Translations under genes and position numbers: made by a program
Shown: positions 47,807-58,284 of the stretch, piece by piece
Position numbering within the stretch: position 1 is the first letter of the stretch
Layout of the letters: every line of letters starts with the position of its first letter
Assembly (NCBI GenBank): GCA_030407085.1
Contig: CM059587.1
Span: forward strand, 24,029,001-24,093,000
Direction: 5' to 3'
Length of the DNA: 64,000 bases
Source of the DNA: Trichopria drosophilae
Taxonomy: Eukaryota; Arthropoda; Insecta; Hymenoptera; Diapriidae
The notes under the pieces: generated by a model
What the model was told of the DNA's origin: nothing
Database searches by the model: none
Seen by the model: the letters and a program-made list of their open reading frames with translations, nothing else

Positions 47807-48225
47807 CAACGAACCAGACTTTCAAGCGACGTTCTGGTTTTATGAAGGATAGTTTCAATATAACCTGATCTTTATTTAACCCATTATCTTCCAAAGCGTC
47901 AACATTCTTACTGATTTTGAGTCTCATTGTTATGAATATAAAAACGGAATGATCAAAGCAAGGGTAACTGATGGAAAAAATTAAGACATTTTATTTAATG
48001 AATCCTCCGGAAATTGTCATACCTCTCTTGATCAAAATGGTTGCAGTCAAATATATTTTTTTAATTGGAATTTTTATGAAAAAAGATATAGTCCACACAC
48101 ATGCGGGGTGGTGTATTAATGTATAACTTACGGTTTGCAGATTTTCAGGGACGCTAAATATAAATCTGACATTAACCCTTTGAAGCACACATTTTTCTTT
48201 ATATGGAAAACGGTGGGAATTTATT
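47807..48225. other. AT-rich non-coding DNA
   Basis: Nothing recognised. Confidence 0.45.
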
Positions 48226-48560
48226 ATTCAGGGGTTTTTGGGGTCGCTGATTACGAAAATGACCTTAGATTTTCAAAATTCAAAATGACATATCGAATAT
48301 GGCGGACCAAATTAGGAAAAAGTTGCTGGATCGAGATGAAACTGTGTACTCGGAAGTTCTCGGGGTCGTTGATTCCAAATATAACCGCAGATTTTCAAAA
48401 TTTAATATGGCGGATCCAAAATGACGGACCAAATTAGGAAAAAGTTGCTTGATCGAGATGAAATGTGTACACGGGAGTTGTCGGGATCGTCGATTATGAA
48501 TACGGCCTCATTTTGAAATTTAGAAATCTGACCCCGGATTCGTCATCAGCGACCATATAA
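48226..48560 (+). repeat. Tandem array of the GGTCGCTGATTACGAAT / ATGGCGG repeat
   Basis: Two full units of about 122 bp and a partial third lie head to tail: 'tttggggtcgctgattacga' (48236), 'tctcggggtcgttgattcca' (48357) and 'tgtcgggatcgtcgattatg' (48479). Each continues through 'agattttcaaaatt', 'atggcggacc' and 'ttaggaaaaagttgct'. This is the best-preserved copy of the family in the window and shows its tandem unit. The 100-codon frame 48135-48437 simply reads through it. Confidence 0.85.
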
Positions 48561-49150
48561 ATACCTTAGTAAAAATTGCCATGAAATTCGAAACTGAAAT
48601 AAGCTTGAAAACCCTTTTAAAAAACTGAATTTGTTTAGTGTTTGTTTATTTATAACATTTTTAAAACAACTGAAATTGGGATATTAGTAGTATAATATTG
48701 TAGAGAAATACCTTAGCTACGAGAAAAAACAATTTTTAAATACCAAAAATTGAATTTTTATAATGAAATTATCTCGCAGATAAGGTGGTTCCTGTGAGGG
48801 ACCATCATGCTTCAAAGAGAAAATTAAAGACTTCTAAAATGGCGGACAAACTGTATTTATTTGAAATTGGTTAGTCGCATGTTATTGAGATCGCAACATA
48901 CAAATAACATATAGATTATCAAAATTCAATATGGCGAATCCAACATGGCGGATGAACTTTTTAAAAACACATCAGATTCAAATTAGGGGGTTTTAAGATC
49001 GATGAATGTACAGTTGAAAGAATTCTATCTATATATTAAGTTTTTTTTTGATAAATTTCGCAAATTAAAATCATTACAATTTTTTTCTATACAAAATTAA
49101 GTCCATAAACTGGATTTGCATAATTACGTCGACACTGAAACAACTGAAGC
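48561..49150. repeat. AT-rich DNA with further fragments of the same repeat
   Basis: Fragments at about 48835-48990 ('aatatggcgaatccaacatg', 'gcggatgaac'), otherwise AT-rich. Confidence 0.5.
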
Positions 49151-49440
49151 GATATTTTTTAATACGACGGGCGTGGGGCTCGATAATATAATTCGGGCCC
49201 GGAGGTTTCGCCCTAGGACACGAAATCGAGCTTCGCGCCCGGAGTGTTAAAAATGTTATTTATTGATATTTCGGCTAACATGTGGTAAAGGTCGAAGTTT
49301 TGAAAATACTCATTTTCTCTTTTTACAAATTTAAGGAACTCCATATTACAACTAAAAGCTGCTAGTAAACGAACGAGTATTAAAGAATAATAAACTTGTC
49401 ATAGAGTCGCAGTTACTAGAATTATTCGGTTTGGCGCATT
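49151..49440 (+). repeat. Families C and A adjacent
   Basis: 49165-49245 is the second copy of the block at 25350-25470 (family C). It is followed directly by family A (49285-49440; see 5386 and 44055). The adjacency here suggests A and C may be parts of one longer element. Confidence 0.55.
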
Positions 49441-50209
49441 AACCTCAAAACATGTACTTATACTATTGAGGCAAACTTTCGAAAATTATAAGATGAGATT
49501 TTGCATTTATAGAATTTATCATTTTTGCTTATAAATAAAGCATTTGTCGTTAGATTATATCATATTTTCAAATAGAATATGACGAGGGCTTAAATGAGTC
49601 CAAAAGTTAAAAACGGGTATTCTTTATTTGCAACCTCTTTTTTTAAAGAACTTACGTCTTGGATATGGAAAAATGAAAATTATTATTCAATGACATTATC
49701 TTTCAACGGTAAACACTATACTCGAAAAAGTAACCTTCAATTAGCGATATTATTTTTCGTTTGCTTTGGCGGATTTTGCATTATCAAAGGTACGTTTTAT
49801 TTGATACTCTTATAGGTAAAAAACAATGCAGTGTATTCAACGAGATTCATGATTTTATAAGCATAAATATAACATAAAAAAAGGTTAAATACGAAGCGAG
49901 ACCAAAAAGCACTTCTCAGATTTCTCATACGTTTGATCAGGTTCTAAACGATACCCATGACGAACAGTACGTCTTATTGTAAAAGTCAATCTGAACGGTT
50001 TCAATTAATCAAGGGACCAATAGAAAGTAATTCTTCCGAGACTTGTGATTTCTTTTCCTGGTAATGAAAACATTCCATAGTAAAATGTAAGGGACCTTTA
50101 ATCAAGTACTTCGACGTACCATTTCAAGATTGCTAGTATAGTATAAAATAAATTAATCATGCGAACAAATATTTTCTTTTTATTTTAATTTTTATTCTTC
50201 TGATTTACT
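49441..50209. other. AT-rich non-coding DNA
   Basis: A 73-codon plus frame (49594-49815) ends in a hydrophobic stretch but has no family resemblance I recognise. Nothing else. Confidence 0.4.
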
Positions 50210-50720
50210 TTTTCTTTTTCGTGGTCTCTGCCGCCCTCTCTCCTTCGCTCGATGTTCATTCTCTAGTTCTCTTTCTCCTTATTTCATATATCTTGGGTTC
50301 TCCTTCTAGGCCTCTGTCTCGTGTTGCAACCGCACGTCGTCGACTCCTGGTGTCAAAATACCTGGCGATAATTCACCCCGCAAGACTTCATGTCTTCCTG
50401 GCACGCAGCCGGCCCTCCTACTATACAGGAATAGAAAGGATGCGCCGCATCTTATCAGATGCACGGCGGGACTTCCACGTTCCATATTCGCAAATTTCGT
50501 TATCGATGCTTAAGTTGCCAGATTAAATTAAACGACTTTAAAGATTTACGTACCGAAAAATAACCCGACCGGAACCTTGCGAAATTCAGTTAAGGGGGTG
50601 TTTCGGCGATAGTGTCGTGACGCACTGTAAATCGCGAAACGTGTTCTCCTGCGGCGCTAAAAAACGCGAACGTAGCATGCAGCGCAAGTGTATATTTTTA
50701 TTCTGGATAAAAAGACGCTC
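50210..50720. other. GC-richer island 8
   Basis: Pyrimidine-rich start, then CpG-containing DNA with a 101-codon frame (50221-50526) lacking a recognised domain; Ser, Leu and Arg dominate. It also contains 'gtaaatcgcgaaacgtgttc' near 50628. Possible regulatory block. Confidence 0.35.
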
Positions 50721-51202
50721 AAAATAATTTTCTTAAACTCAGACGGCCAACCCAACACTCCCTTAAGTAGTTACAGTCAACCTATGTCTGGCATCAACGA
50801 CTAATATGTAGGGTTTCGAAATACAAAATTATAGTACTTGAAATTTGAAGATTATTTGTTAATTATCCGTAACATTAATCATGTTTTCATTTACGTCATA
50901 TTGAGTTACTCCTAAATTTACATTGCACCACATTTGAAATAGTAGAATTTGACTAAAAATAAAAAACAACGGCTGTGGCCTACAAATTAATAAATAGTAG
51001 CCCGTATTGGACTCTACATACAAAGTTTTTCAGTCGACGTTTGGAGTAACTCGTACATCTTTTCAAGGCTAATGCGGAGTGTTGGTCCATATTCTTACCG
51101 CTGTTACACTTTTAGGACGATTCGATGGTGGGAAAATCATGAACGTTGCATTTTTATAATGATGCGTTTATATGCGGAATATAAACTTTGTACCTATACA
51201 TC
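50721..51202. other. AT-rich non-coding DNA
   Basis: Nothing recognised. Confidence 0.45.
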
Positions 51203-51490
51203 TTATATTTTGATTAGTGGAGCTTCTTGTAATTTAATATTAATCATTTCCGATATACGTATATTCTAATATTTATTATCTATATGCAGTATTTTTATGT
51301 TATTCCAGACAATATTATGTTCTTTGATTGCTGTGTTTGGTTGTGAATGTCTATTAATATTATGTAGATGATCGTTTATTCTAGTTTTTAATGTATGTTT
51401 ACTTTCTTCCACACATGACACATCGCAATCTATGTAATTAATGCAATACACTGTGGATCCATCTTTTCTATTTTTTCTTTACCTTTTTAA
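51203..51490 (-). pseudogene. Penelope-like element GIY-YIG endonuclease fragment
   Basis: The minus-strand translation has the block order of the C-terminal endonuclease of Penelope-like retroelements. First comes a Val-Tyr strand with a Cys-containing loop (VYCINYIDCDVSC), then a basic helix (TLKTRINDH), then AIKEHN and the WNNIKIL stretch. After an in-frame stop at about 51266, SEMINIKLQ follows, a position where family members carry a similar SEM-IKKQ segment. The second Tyr and the Gly of the YIG motif are not recognisable (SCVEE instead of about SYVGQ), so it is almost certainly inactive. The reverse transcriptase part is absent. I recognise the family from memory, not from a search. 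Confidence 0.7.
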
Positions 51491-51660
51491 ATTATTGCAA
51501 ATAGATGGATTTTTAGAGATGGTGTATTGATATTGGTATTCAAAAAGGAATTTTCGATCGATTCGTAAGATGCTTTGTGTGCGGAAATTGTAAATATTTC
51601 AATTCATTTCCTATATTTTGTCTATTTAAATCTTATATATGTATATGTCAATTCTTCTTG
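51491..51660. other. AT-rich spacer
   Basis: Nothing recognised. It may include diverged sequence of the same Penelope-like element. Confidence 0.35.
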
Positions 51661-51955
51661 TAATATACCCGCGCAGAAATCTCTCCAGGCAGCCTGAAAA
51701 CTGATAGGGGCCTGATCAGGCAGCAATCAGACGCACCTGATAAAGTGTGCCTTATCACTTCCGTATCAGGCCCTGACCAGGCAGTAGTCAGGAGTGTCTG
51801 ATAAGGTGGACCTTAATACTGCCGGACCAGGCCTTTATTAGGAGACTACATCCTGCAACTTATCAGGTAAACGTAGTTGTAGCCTGATCTTGTTCTGATT
51901 AGGGAATTACAAGGCAAACTTCATCAGGTAATCGTGGATGTAGCCGCATATAAGA
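51661..51955. repeat. CCTGATCAGG-type degenerate tandem repeat
   Basis: Four units with spacing of about 50-60 bp start at about 51711 (CCTGATCAGG), 51771 (CCCTGACCAG), 51822 (CCGGACCAGG) and 51883 (CCTGATCTTG). Each continues with (T)CAG or TTAG strings, and most contain TGATAA or ATCAGGTAA. The run is preceded by 'cgcgcagaaatctctccagg', which may be a terminus. The units are weakly self-complementary, as in subterminal repeat arrays of DNA transposons. The 73-codon minus frame at 51924-52145 is incidental. Confidence 0.6.
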
Positions 51956-53344
51956 ATTTGTTCTTATCTTTTGATTTGACATCATCAACAGTGGTTTCAG
52001 AAAAAATATGAACGCGACTTTCGTTTCTGCGGGGTAAATTATGTGGAAAACGTATATCTATTATTCTTCCTTTGATATAGAATAAATAACAATAATATAC
52101 ACACATTACATACGTAATATACTCCATAATATCGATTGTCGCCATCCGATTTTGTCTAAAACGACGTTTGACAAAATTGTTTATAAAATATTAACATAAA
52201 TAATTATTTTTTTATAAACAAGAAAACACACGTATTTTATGTTTATCAAATTTCCGATTTCCAGTCGTTCGTTTTGGACTAGCTGCGATGTGAGTGGCAA
52301 GGGCCAAGCGGGTATTCGACCATATTATTTATTTATCATTTTTAACAAAAAGTTTATAACTTTTAATAACAGATTGTACATATTTTGGGTCTAATTTTTA
52401 CCGTAGTTTGAATTGGAGCCGTCAAATTTCATATAAAACCACCTTTGCCAAAATTGTTTCAGGACAAAAAGTTATAAACTATAATTTTTTATAAACAACA
52501 AAACACAGGTATATTATTTTTAGCTGGTATCCTATTAACGATAGTTAGTTTGACGTTACCTGAGATGTGTTCGGTATAATCCTTAATGGGTTAATAGAAG
52601 AAACCATTTTTTATAAACTAATGCATTTGCGAGGGTAGCGTATTTCTGTACCTGTTTTCCAATATTTTTAATATTACAAGTAATACATCGTTTATCATTA
52701 TATTATTGTTCAAATTTCCATCAGTCACTGCACTGGTCACTTCTAACATTTCGCATTTGTCATTTAATTATAATTCATTAATTAATAAACATTTCATTAA
52801 AATAATTAATTAAATAATAATTATTTACTCCATTTTCAATGTTGTTTGGATATAATAGGTAATATTATACGATATGAAATATACATAATATAAATATTTT
52901 TTTTCGGTTCGAGTAAACATCTCAATAGAAGGTTCAGGTTTACATAAATTAAAACAAAAAATCGATTTTCTTAACGGCTATCATTGAATCTGACATATAT
53001 ATTGTTGATTTCTAAAAGCTGTATGTGCAAAATATTAAGATTTCTCATGAATATCCTGGAATATAAAATTGTCATTCTACACTTTAAATCTGTTGGAAGT
53101 AAACTCCAGTTAACCAGATTTAGATTATAAATCAGTCATAATACTACTATTATTTAGTTATGAGTCGAGTTAGTAGTTCAGTTAATAAATGTTATTTAAA
53201 TGAGTTTCTTGTTATTTAAAAGATATTCAACCTTCTCTACTGACTGTCTTTGCATATATTTGTGCTCATAGTTTTATGCTGAATATTATTGGGTAAATTT
53301 CACCAATCTCACCATCAGTATTCATTTATTTATTTCTACAGTTC
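51956..53344. other. AT-rich non-coding DNA
   Basis: About 1.4 kb. Nothing recognised beyond a loosely repeated 'aaagtttataacttt' / 'aaaagttataaac' string (52349, 52468). Confidence 0.45.
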
Positions 53345-53692
53345 AATTATTATTATTTTATTTAATGGGCGTAATCGCCCTTTTACACAGTTTTTCATCT
53401 AACTTGCGAAAGCTGCAGATCGACTTACGAAGATGGCGCCATACTTCACATTTGTGTATATGAAATGTAGGAACTGCAGAAACCTACACGAAGTACAGCA
53501 GCGGCCATTAGTAGATTTCCAGCGGATAAACAGTATTTTCGAAACGTAAACAAACAGTGTGGCTCGCCTTACCAACAACGAGCTGCTGCTTGGAAACAAA
53601 ATACAAAAATTCTTCACAGAACGAGGATCGAACTCATGACCTACGAGACTGCGTAGTCTACTGCGTCACCGCCTGAGCCACGAAACCGATTA
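53345..53692 (-). mobile_element. tRNA-derived SINE, copy 2
   Basis: Reverse complement of the 10.9-kb SINE over its full length. The tRNA-like head occupies 53618-53690 (A box complement near 53670, B box GAGTTCGATCC complement near 53626-53636). The body follows, with shared 'tggtaaggcgagccac' and 'aagtatggcgccatcttcgt'. The 3' palindrome GGGCGATTACGCCC (complement of 53367-53380) and an A/T-rich tail end it. The two copies differ by roughly 10-15% by eye. A 72-codon minus frame inside (53399-53617) is incidental. Confidence 0.9.
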
Positions 53693-53875
53693 TACTCTTA
53701 CTTGAATATATAATTAGTATGCACTTAATAAATGCACTTTACATTCCATGATTTCGCACAGATTACAAAATAATATTTTTTTATTATATGTGTAACCCTA
53801 CTAAAAATTATACACTATATTTATTAACATATTATAACAGAAATCCGCGATTGTCTCTGAAGTAAAGTAATAGCC
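53693..53875. other. AT-rich spacer
   Basis: Nothing recognised. Confidence 0.4.
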
Positions 53876-54085
53876 CAGACGGCAGAATAAAAAAAGCTTA
53901 CAATGAACTATAAATATTATCTAAAAGAGGTCAAATGATCCACTTTCTCAGATTTTTCTGAACCTGAGCTCATAAAGATGTCATAATGACATCCTTTCAG
54001 AAAAATCTCAGAAAGTGGGTCATCCGACCTCTTTTAGATAACATTTAGAGTTCACTGTCAGTTTTTTTTTTATTCTGCTGTCTAG
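53876..54085. mobile_element. Foldback MITE, about 90-bp arms
   Basis: Starts 'cagacggcagaataaaaaaa' and ends with the inverse 'ttttttattctgctgtctag'. The arms also match through 'tatctaaaagaggtcaaatg' and 'ccactttctcagatttttct'. Short loop of about 40 bp. No coding capacity. Confidence 0.85.
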
Positions 54086-55903
54086 AAATTGGTTTGTTTC
54101 CGCATATTTATTTAATACAATATATTAGAGGCTCAAGAGTGCGTATAGAAATAAATATCAGTTACTTGATAATTTTTAAGGTCGCATTTTTAATTTAATA
54201 ATTATTACATTTAATATCCTCGCTCGTAATAGCTTAATAATAAAACGTAATTACTGCTATTCATAGTATACTTTATTTAAATGTCACGAATGAAATACTG
54301 AAATAATCAAATTAAGTATTTTTGATAAAGATAACAATACAACAAAAAAAGAAGTAGTTGTAAATACTGCATGTGCAACGAGCAATTGCACTGAAACAAA
54401 AACATGCAAAAGTGGTTCTTGATGCACCCTCTATCAAAGCACATTGTTCTATACATGTGCGAACAAGTTTTTTCTGCGACTGTAATGAAGAGGCGTTCAA
54501 ATTTTCAGAACCAAATTTTGTGCCCTTGTCACATAGATTCACAGTTCATTGAAAATTCGTTTAAAATAAAAACTTGCTTCAATCTCCTGCTTGAAATAGT
54601 ATAAGATTTATTGCAATAATTATGACACAGTGTAGAATCTATTCCTCGGCAATTTAGTAAAAAACGAAAATAAAATCGCAAATTGGCTTATTACTATTCA
54701 ATATATCTTACATGTAATTCGAACTCAACTCAGCGTTTCAATGTACACAGATATCAATTTCTCTTGGAGTATCAAAATTAAATCTGTATGACGTAAGACA
54801 GATTTGATAAAATCAATGATATTAAAAATAGTATAATATAAATATATTAATATTAGTAAAGGCATAACGATTAGTTCTTCGCTTTTTAAATCTTTTTTGA
54901 CAAAATTAAAAAAAAAAGTAGGCAAAAACGGTAGAAAGAAACAGTTCATTGAAAATGCCTTTCTCTTAATAGTCTTTAGAAAAGTAAACGGTTTAATATT
55001 TTTCAAAAATTATAGCGCATGCCAGTCTTGACTAACGTTTAATATATTCGAAGAATAAATCGCAGTATAAATAAACGGTTTTAAAATATTTTCCTTTTTT
55101 CTTTAATGTTAACAGTTTTGTTGTAAAGTATTAAAGTACGCAGTTAAATGTATAGACCAAGTATATTACATATGAAGACCAATTTACACAGTTATTGACC
55201 AATTTTAATCGCAATACTGATTAGTTTTCGATACAAGTGCCTGTAAGTTTTTCGTAAGAATGTGAAGGTTGTGAGACATTATTTTCTAATGCAAGTGTGC
55301 GGAAAGCGTGTTTAAAAAATATCAAAAGCACGCAAAGTGGTATTTTACGCACACTGCAAAATCATGCACTGTTATTGCATAGCAAAATAAGATTGTACAT
55401 TCGACTTTTTGAGCTTTATTTAATCTTGGTCATAATGCATATACTCTTATGTTTTTAACTCCCTGGACAACCTTTACAATAGTCTCTATCTTCAATTTTT
55501 ATCAAAACTTCAATTTTTATTCAAACTTAAATATCGTTACTTTTAGCTGTTTTCGTTATTGCTACTGTTTGTCAACGACGTAGATTGTGACCTATACATA
55601 AACCGTTTTCACTGCACTTCTCACGTATCCTACGTTAAAATGTAGTGAGTGTTTCACACTGTCGGTCAACACCTAAGACGTCCGTATCATAAACACCTTA
55701 TAATAATGCCAGTTATTACCGGTTATTCATTTTTTATTTTATTTTATACTAGTTCGTCCTACACTGGCCTGATGTCATCCAGGCATCTAGTATAGTAAAC
55801 ATTTTTATTCTAAAAATTCATGTAAGTTTAACCACAAATGTATTACTAATAGATTTACTAACATTTTTTGTAAAATCATATATTGTTTTGTAGACAATAA
55901 ATT
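54086..55903. other. AT-rich non-coding DNA
   Basis: No gene recognised. The stretch just before 55904 ('actagttcgtcctacactgg') may belong to the Penelope-type terminal repeat that contains the following motif. Confidence 0.4.
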
Positions 55904-55935
55904 CTGAAGAGGGTCATCATATTGACCGAAACGTC
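55904..55935 (+). ncRNA. Hammerhead-ribozyme-like motif (Penelope type)
   Basis: CTGAAGA (55904-55910, fits the CUGANGA core) is followed by stem II GGTCA/TGACC with a 6-nt loop and one bulged G, then GAAAC and GTC (cleavage triplet). Flanking AAATT and AATTT can form stem I. The ACGT between the GAAA core and GTC is self-complementary; such very short stem III versions are known from Penelope-like elements and are thought to work as dimers. Sequence fit is direct; activity is inference. Confidence 0.55.
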
Positions 55936-56496
55936 AAAATTTCAATTTTCTTTTGTGTACTGACCGTCTCACCAATACTTACTCTCAAATAATTAATAAT
56001 TGCGGTCGAGAACTCATGCATGAGCATAATTATCAAAATTTATTTACTTTTATAGTATATAACACTCTACATCACAAAACGAATGGTTTTCGCTTAACGA
56101 ACTGAAGAAAGAAGTTTATTAATACCATCGCCAAGTCTCGTTGCTGGTATTAAAGTTTTGTTACTGGTGATTCGAAAGATCTGTGCTGATTGTGCCTAAA
56201 CGAGTGTAGTGATGTAAAGTTAAGTTTCTTTAACAGAATCCATTTTGGTTTACGATTCTTCAAGATTGTCGACGAACTTCGTGTACGATTTTCATACAAC
56301 GAATCATGTTCGAAATCACAGATCACTTCATTTTCTTAGGTATTTATAAAAAATAACATTTAAATAAAAGTGCTTGTGACTACGTGTATTGCGGTGACTG
56401 ATCGAGTATTACGATTTTCCAACCTCTCATGGAACGAGTAACAATCCGATGTAGACGGAGATACATTTTCTTTGAAATTTTATCGTTTCAAATCCT
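55936..56496. other. AT-rich DNA
   Basis: A palindrome TTAATACCA/TGGTATTAA occurs at about 56118-56152. No coding signal. Confidence 0.4.
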
Positions 56497-56672
56497 AATT
56501 TCGGGGTAGATCTACAGAATGAGAAAAATTGAAATTTCTTTTGATAAAAATGAATATAATTCTTGAAATTTTCAATATTCAGATAGTATAAACATTACAA
56601 TAAAATCTACTAAGTAATCTTTACCATTTCTAATGGTAATTTTTCCCATTCTGCAAGTCCATCCCGAAATTG
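56497..56672. mobile_element. Short MITE with AATTTCGGG termini
   Basis: The left end 'aatttcggggtagatctaca' + 'gaatgagaaaaatt' and the right end (complement of 56639-56672: 'aatttcgggatggacttgca' + 'gaatgggaaaaatt') form inverted repeats of about 34 bp around a 110-bp AT-rich core. Confidence 0.75.
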
Positions 56673-56956
56673 TCATTTGATTTATAGTGCGTAATCGTTA
56701 TGACAAAAGTCTACACACGTGTATATTATCCTAATTTAGTTTCTAGAACGATTAAACAACTTTTTTATTGATATAACCGAATAGATGTTAGAGATCATAC
56801 TGATATTGTAAGAAAAAGAATTCATACATCTCCGTATACAAATCTGGCTGAATTTAGTTTTGATTACACACGAGCTGACGGTTGTAGTAAATGTTCAAGT
56901 CCTCATATCAGTCATAACAGACATGTATTTACTATGCTGGTAGAATATTTATATAT
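56673..56956. other. AT-rich spacer
   Basis: Nothing recognised. Confidence 0.4.
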
Positions 56957-57815
56957 ACACGGAAAAAAATAGTACGTCGCTCCAGCCAGATTGCCCAGCT
57001 AAAACAGCTTCCCACTGCCCAGCAGGTCGATGTAAGTCGCGAGTGAAGACGTAAAATGACAATTAAAATTGGAAATCCTTAAAATTTTTTTTTCTATAAA
57101 TAGGTATACTTTTCTTATGTTTTTAAGAATATTTCTACATAATTTCTAGACGATGTGGTTATTTATATTATTTTTATATGATTTTTTAAAGTCGTTAATA
57201 GTGAAAAAATCACTACTTTTTTCATTTTAAGGCTTCCGTATTGATTACCGCGTTAGATACGACAAAAATGCACTCAACCTTTTTTGTAGAGCACAAAATT
57301 TCCTACAAAAAAGTCAGTGAGAGCCATAGTCTAATGTTAATATGTACGGCATGAAAAACATCGCAATTTATTGAATAAATCATTGAAATTTTAGAACAGA
57401 GATAGTTATCTTATTCGTGACGTATCTATTAACATTAGACTATGGCTCTCCTTGACTTTTTTGTAGGAAATTTTGTGCTCTACAAAAAAGGTTCAGTGCA
57501 TTTTTGTCGTATCTAACACGGTAATCAATACGGAAGCCTTAAAATGAAAAAAGTAGTGATTTTTTCACTATTAACGACTTTTAAAAAATCATATAAAAAT
57601 AATATAAATAACCACATCGTCTAGAAATTATGTAGAAATATTCTTAAAGACATAAGAAAAGTATACCTATTTATAGAAAAAAAAATTTTAAGGATTTCGA
57701 ATTTTAATTGTCATTTTACGTCTTCACACGCGACTTACATCGCGACCTGCTGGGCAGTGGGAAGCTGTTTTAGCTGGGCAATCTGGCTGGAGCGACGTAC
57801 TATTTTTTTCCGTGT
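56957..57815. mobile_element. Long near-perfect foldback element (about 390-bp arms)
   Basis: The arms 56957-57344 and 57425-57815 are almost identical inverted copies separated by about 80 bp. The ends 'acacggaaaaaaatagtacg' and 'cgtactatttttttccgtgt' resemble those of the CACGGAGAAAA elements. Inner landmarks include 'gctccagccagattgcccag' and 'cttcccactgcccagcaggt'. Only a handful of differences are visible, so the copy is young or the arms are homogenised. No open frame. Confidence 0.9.
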
Positions 57816-57938
57816 AATATTGTAATATTTGTGAATGAAGGTGCCATTGGTGAGTTAATAAATATTTTTGAAATTTTGTTTGGCCGACTTTTTGAGAACA
57901 TTTAGACTGTATGAACGTTGTACGAAAGAGGAATTAAA
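57816..57938. other. AT-rich spacer
   Basis: Nothing recognised. Confidence 0.4.
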
Positions 57939-58284
57939 TCAATATATTCTTAAATAGTCTTGGTGTTTTCCGGTCACATAAAGAATAGAAATTAAAAATT
58001 GTTAAGTTTAATAAAACTTTTAAAAATTAGAAGAAGAAAAAAAATAAATAAGGGTCAATAATTTGGAGGGTTTATGCCCAACACATAGCCTTGAAGAGGC
58101 CTCATATCAGAGTCGAAACGTTGCCAAATATTTATTTATTATTTACGTTACAAAAACCCTCCAAATTATTGACCCTCGTTTTTTTGTCTTCTTCTAATTT
58201 TAAAATTGTTTATTAAACTCAACCATTTTTAATTTCTATTCTTTATGTGACCGGAAATCACCAAGACCATTTAAGAATATATTA
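57939..58284. mobile_element. Inverted repeat enclosing a hammerhead-like motif
   Basis: The left arm (57939-58072) and right arm (58153-58284) are inverted: 'cttggtgttttccggtcaca' against 'tgtgaccggaaatcaccaag', and 'ggtcaataatttggagggtt' against its complement at 58154. The unpaired centre contains TTGAAGAGGCCTC...GAGTCGAAACGTTG (58091-58123), a diverged relative of the 55904 hammerhead-like motif (first core C is T, stem II imperfect). Two Penelope-type terminal repeats in head-to-head arrangement, or a foldback built from one, would explain it. Confidence 0.7.

Noticed and set aside
48135..48437. 100-codon open frame
   Set aside because: It reads through the tandem repeat units.
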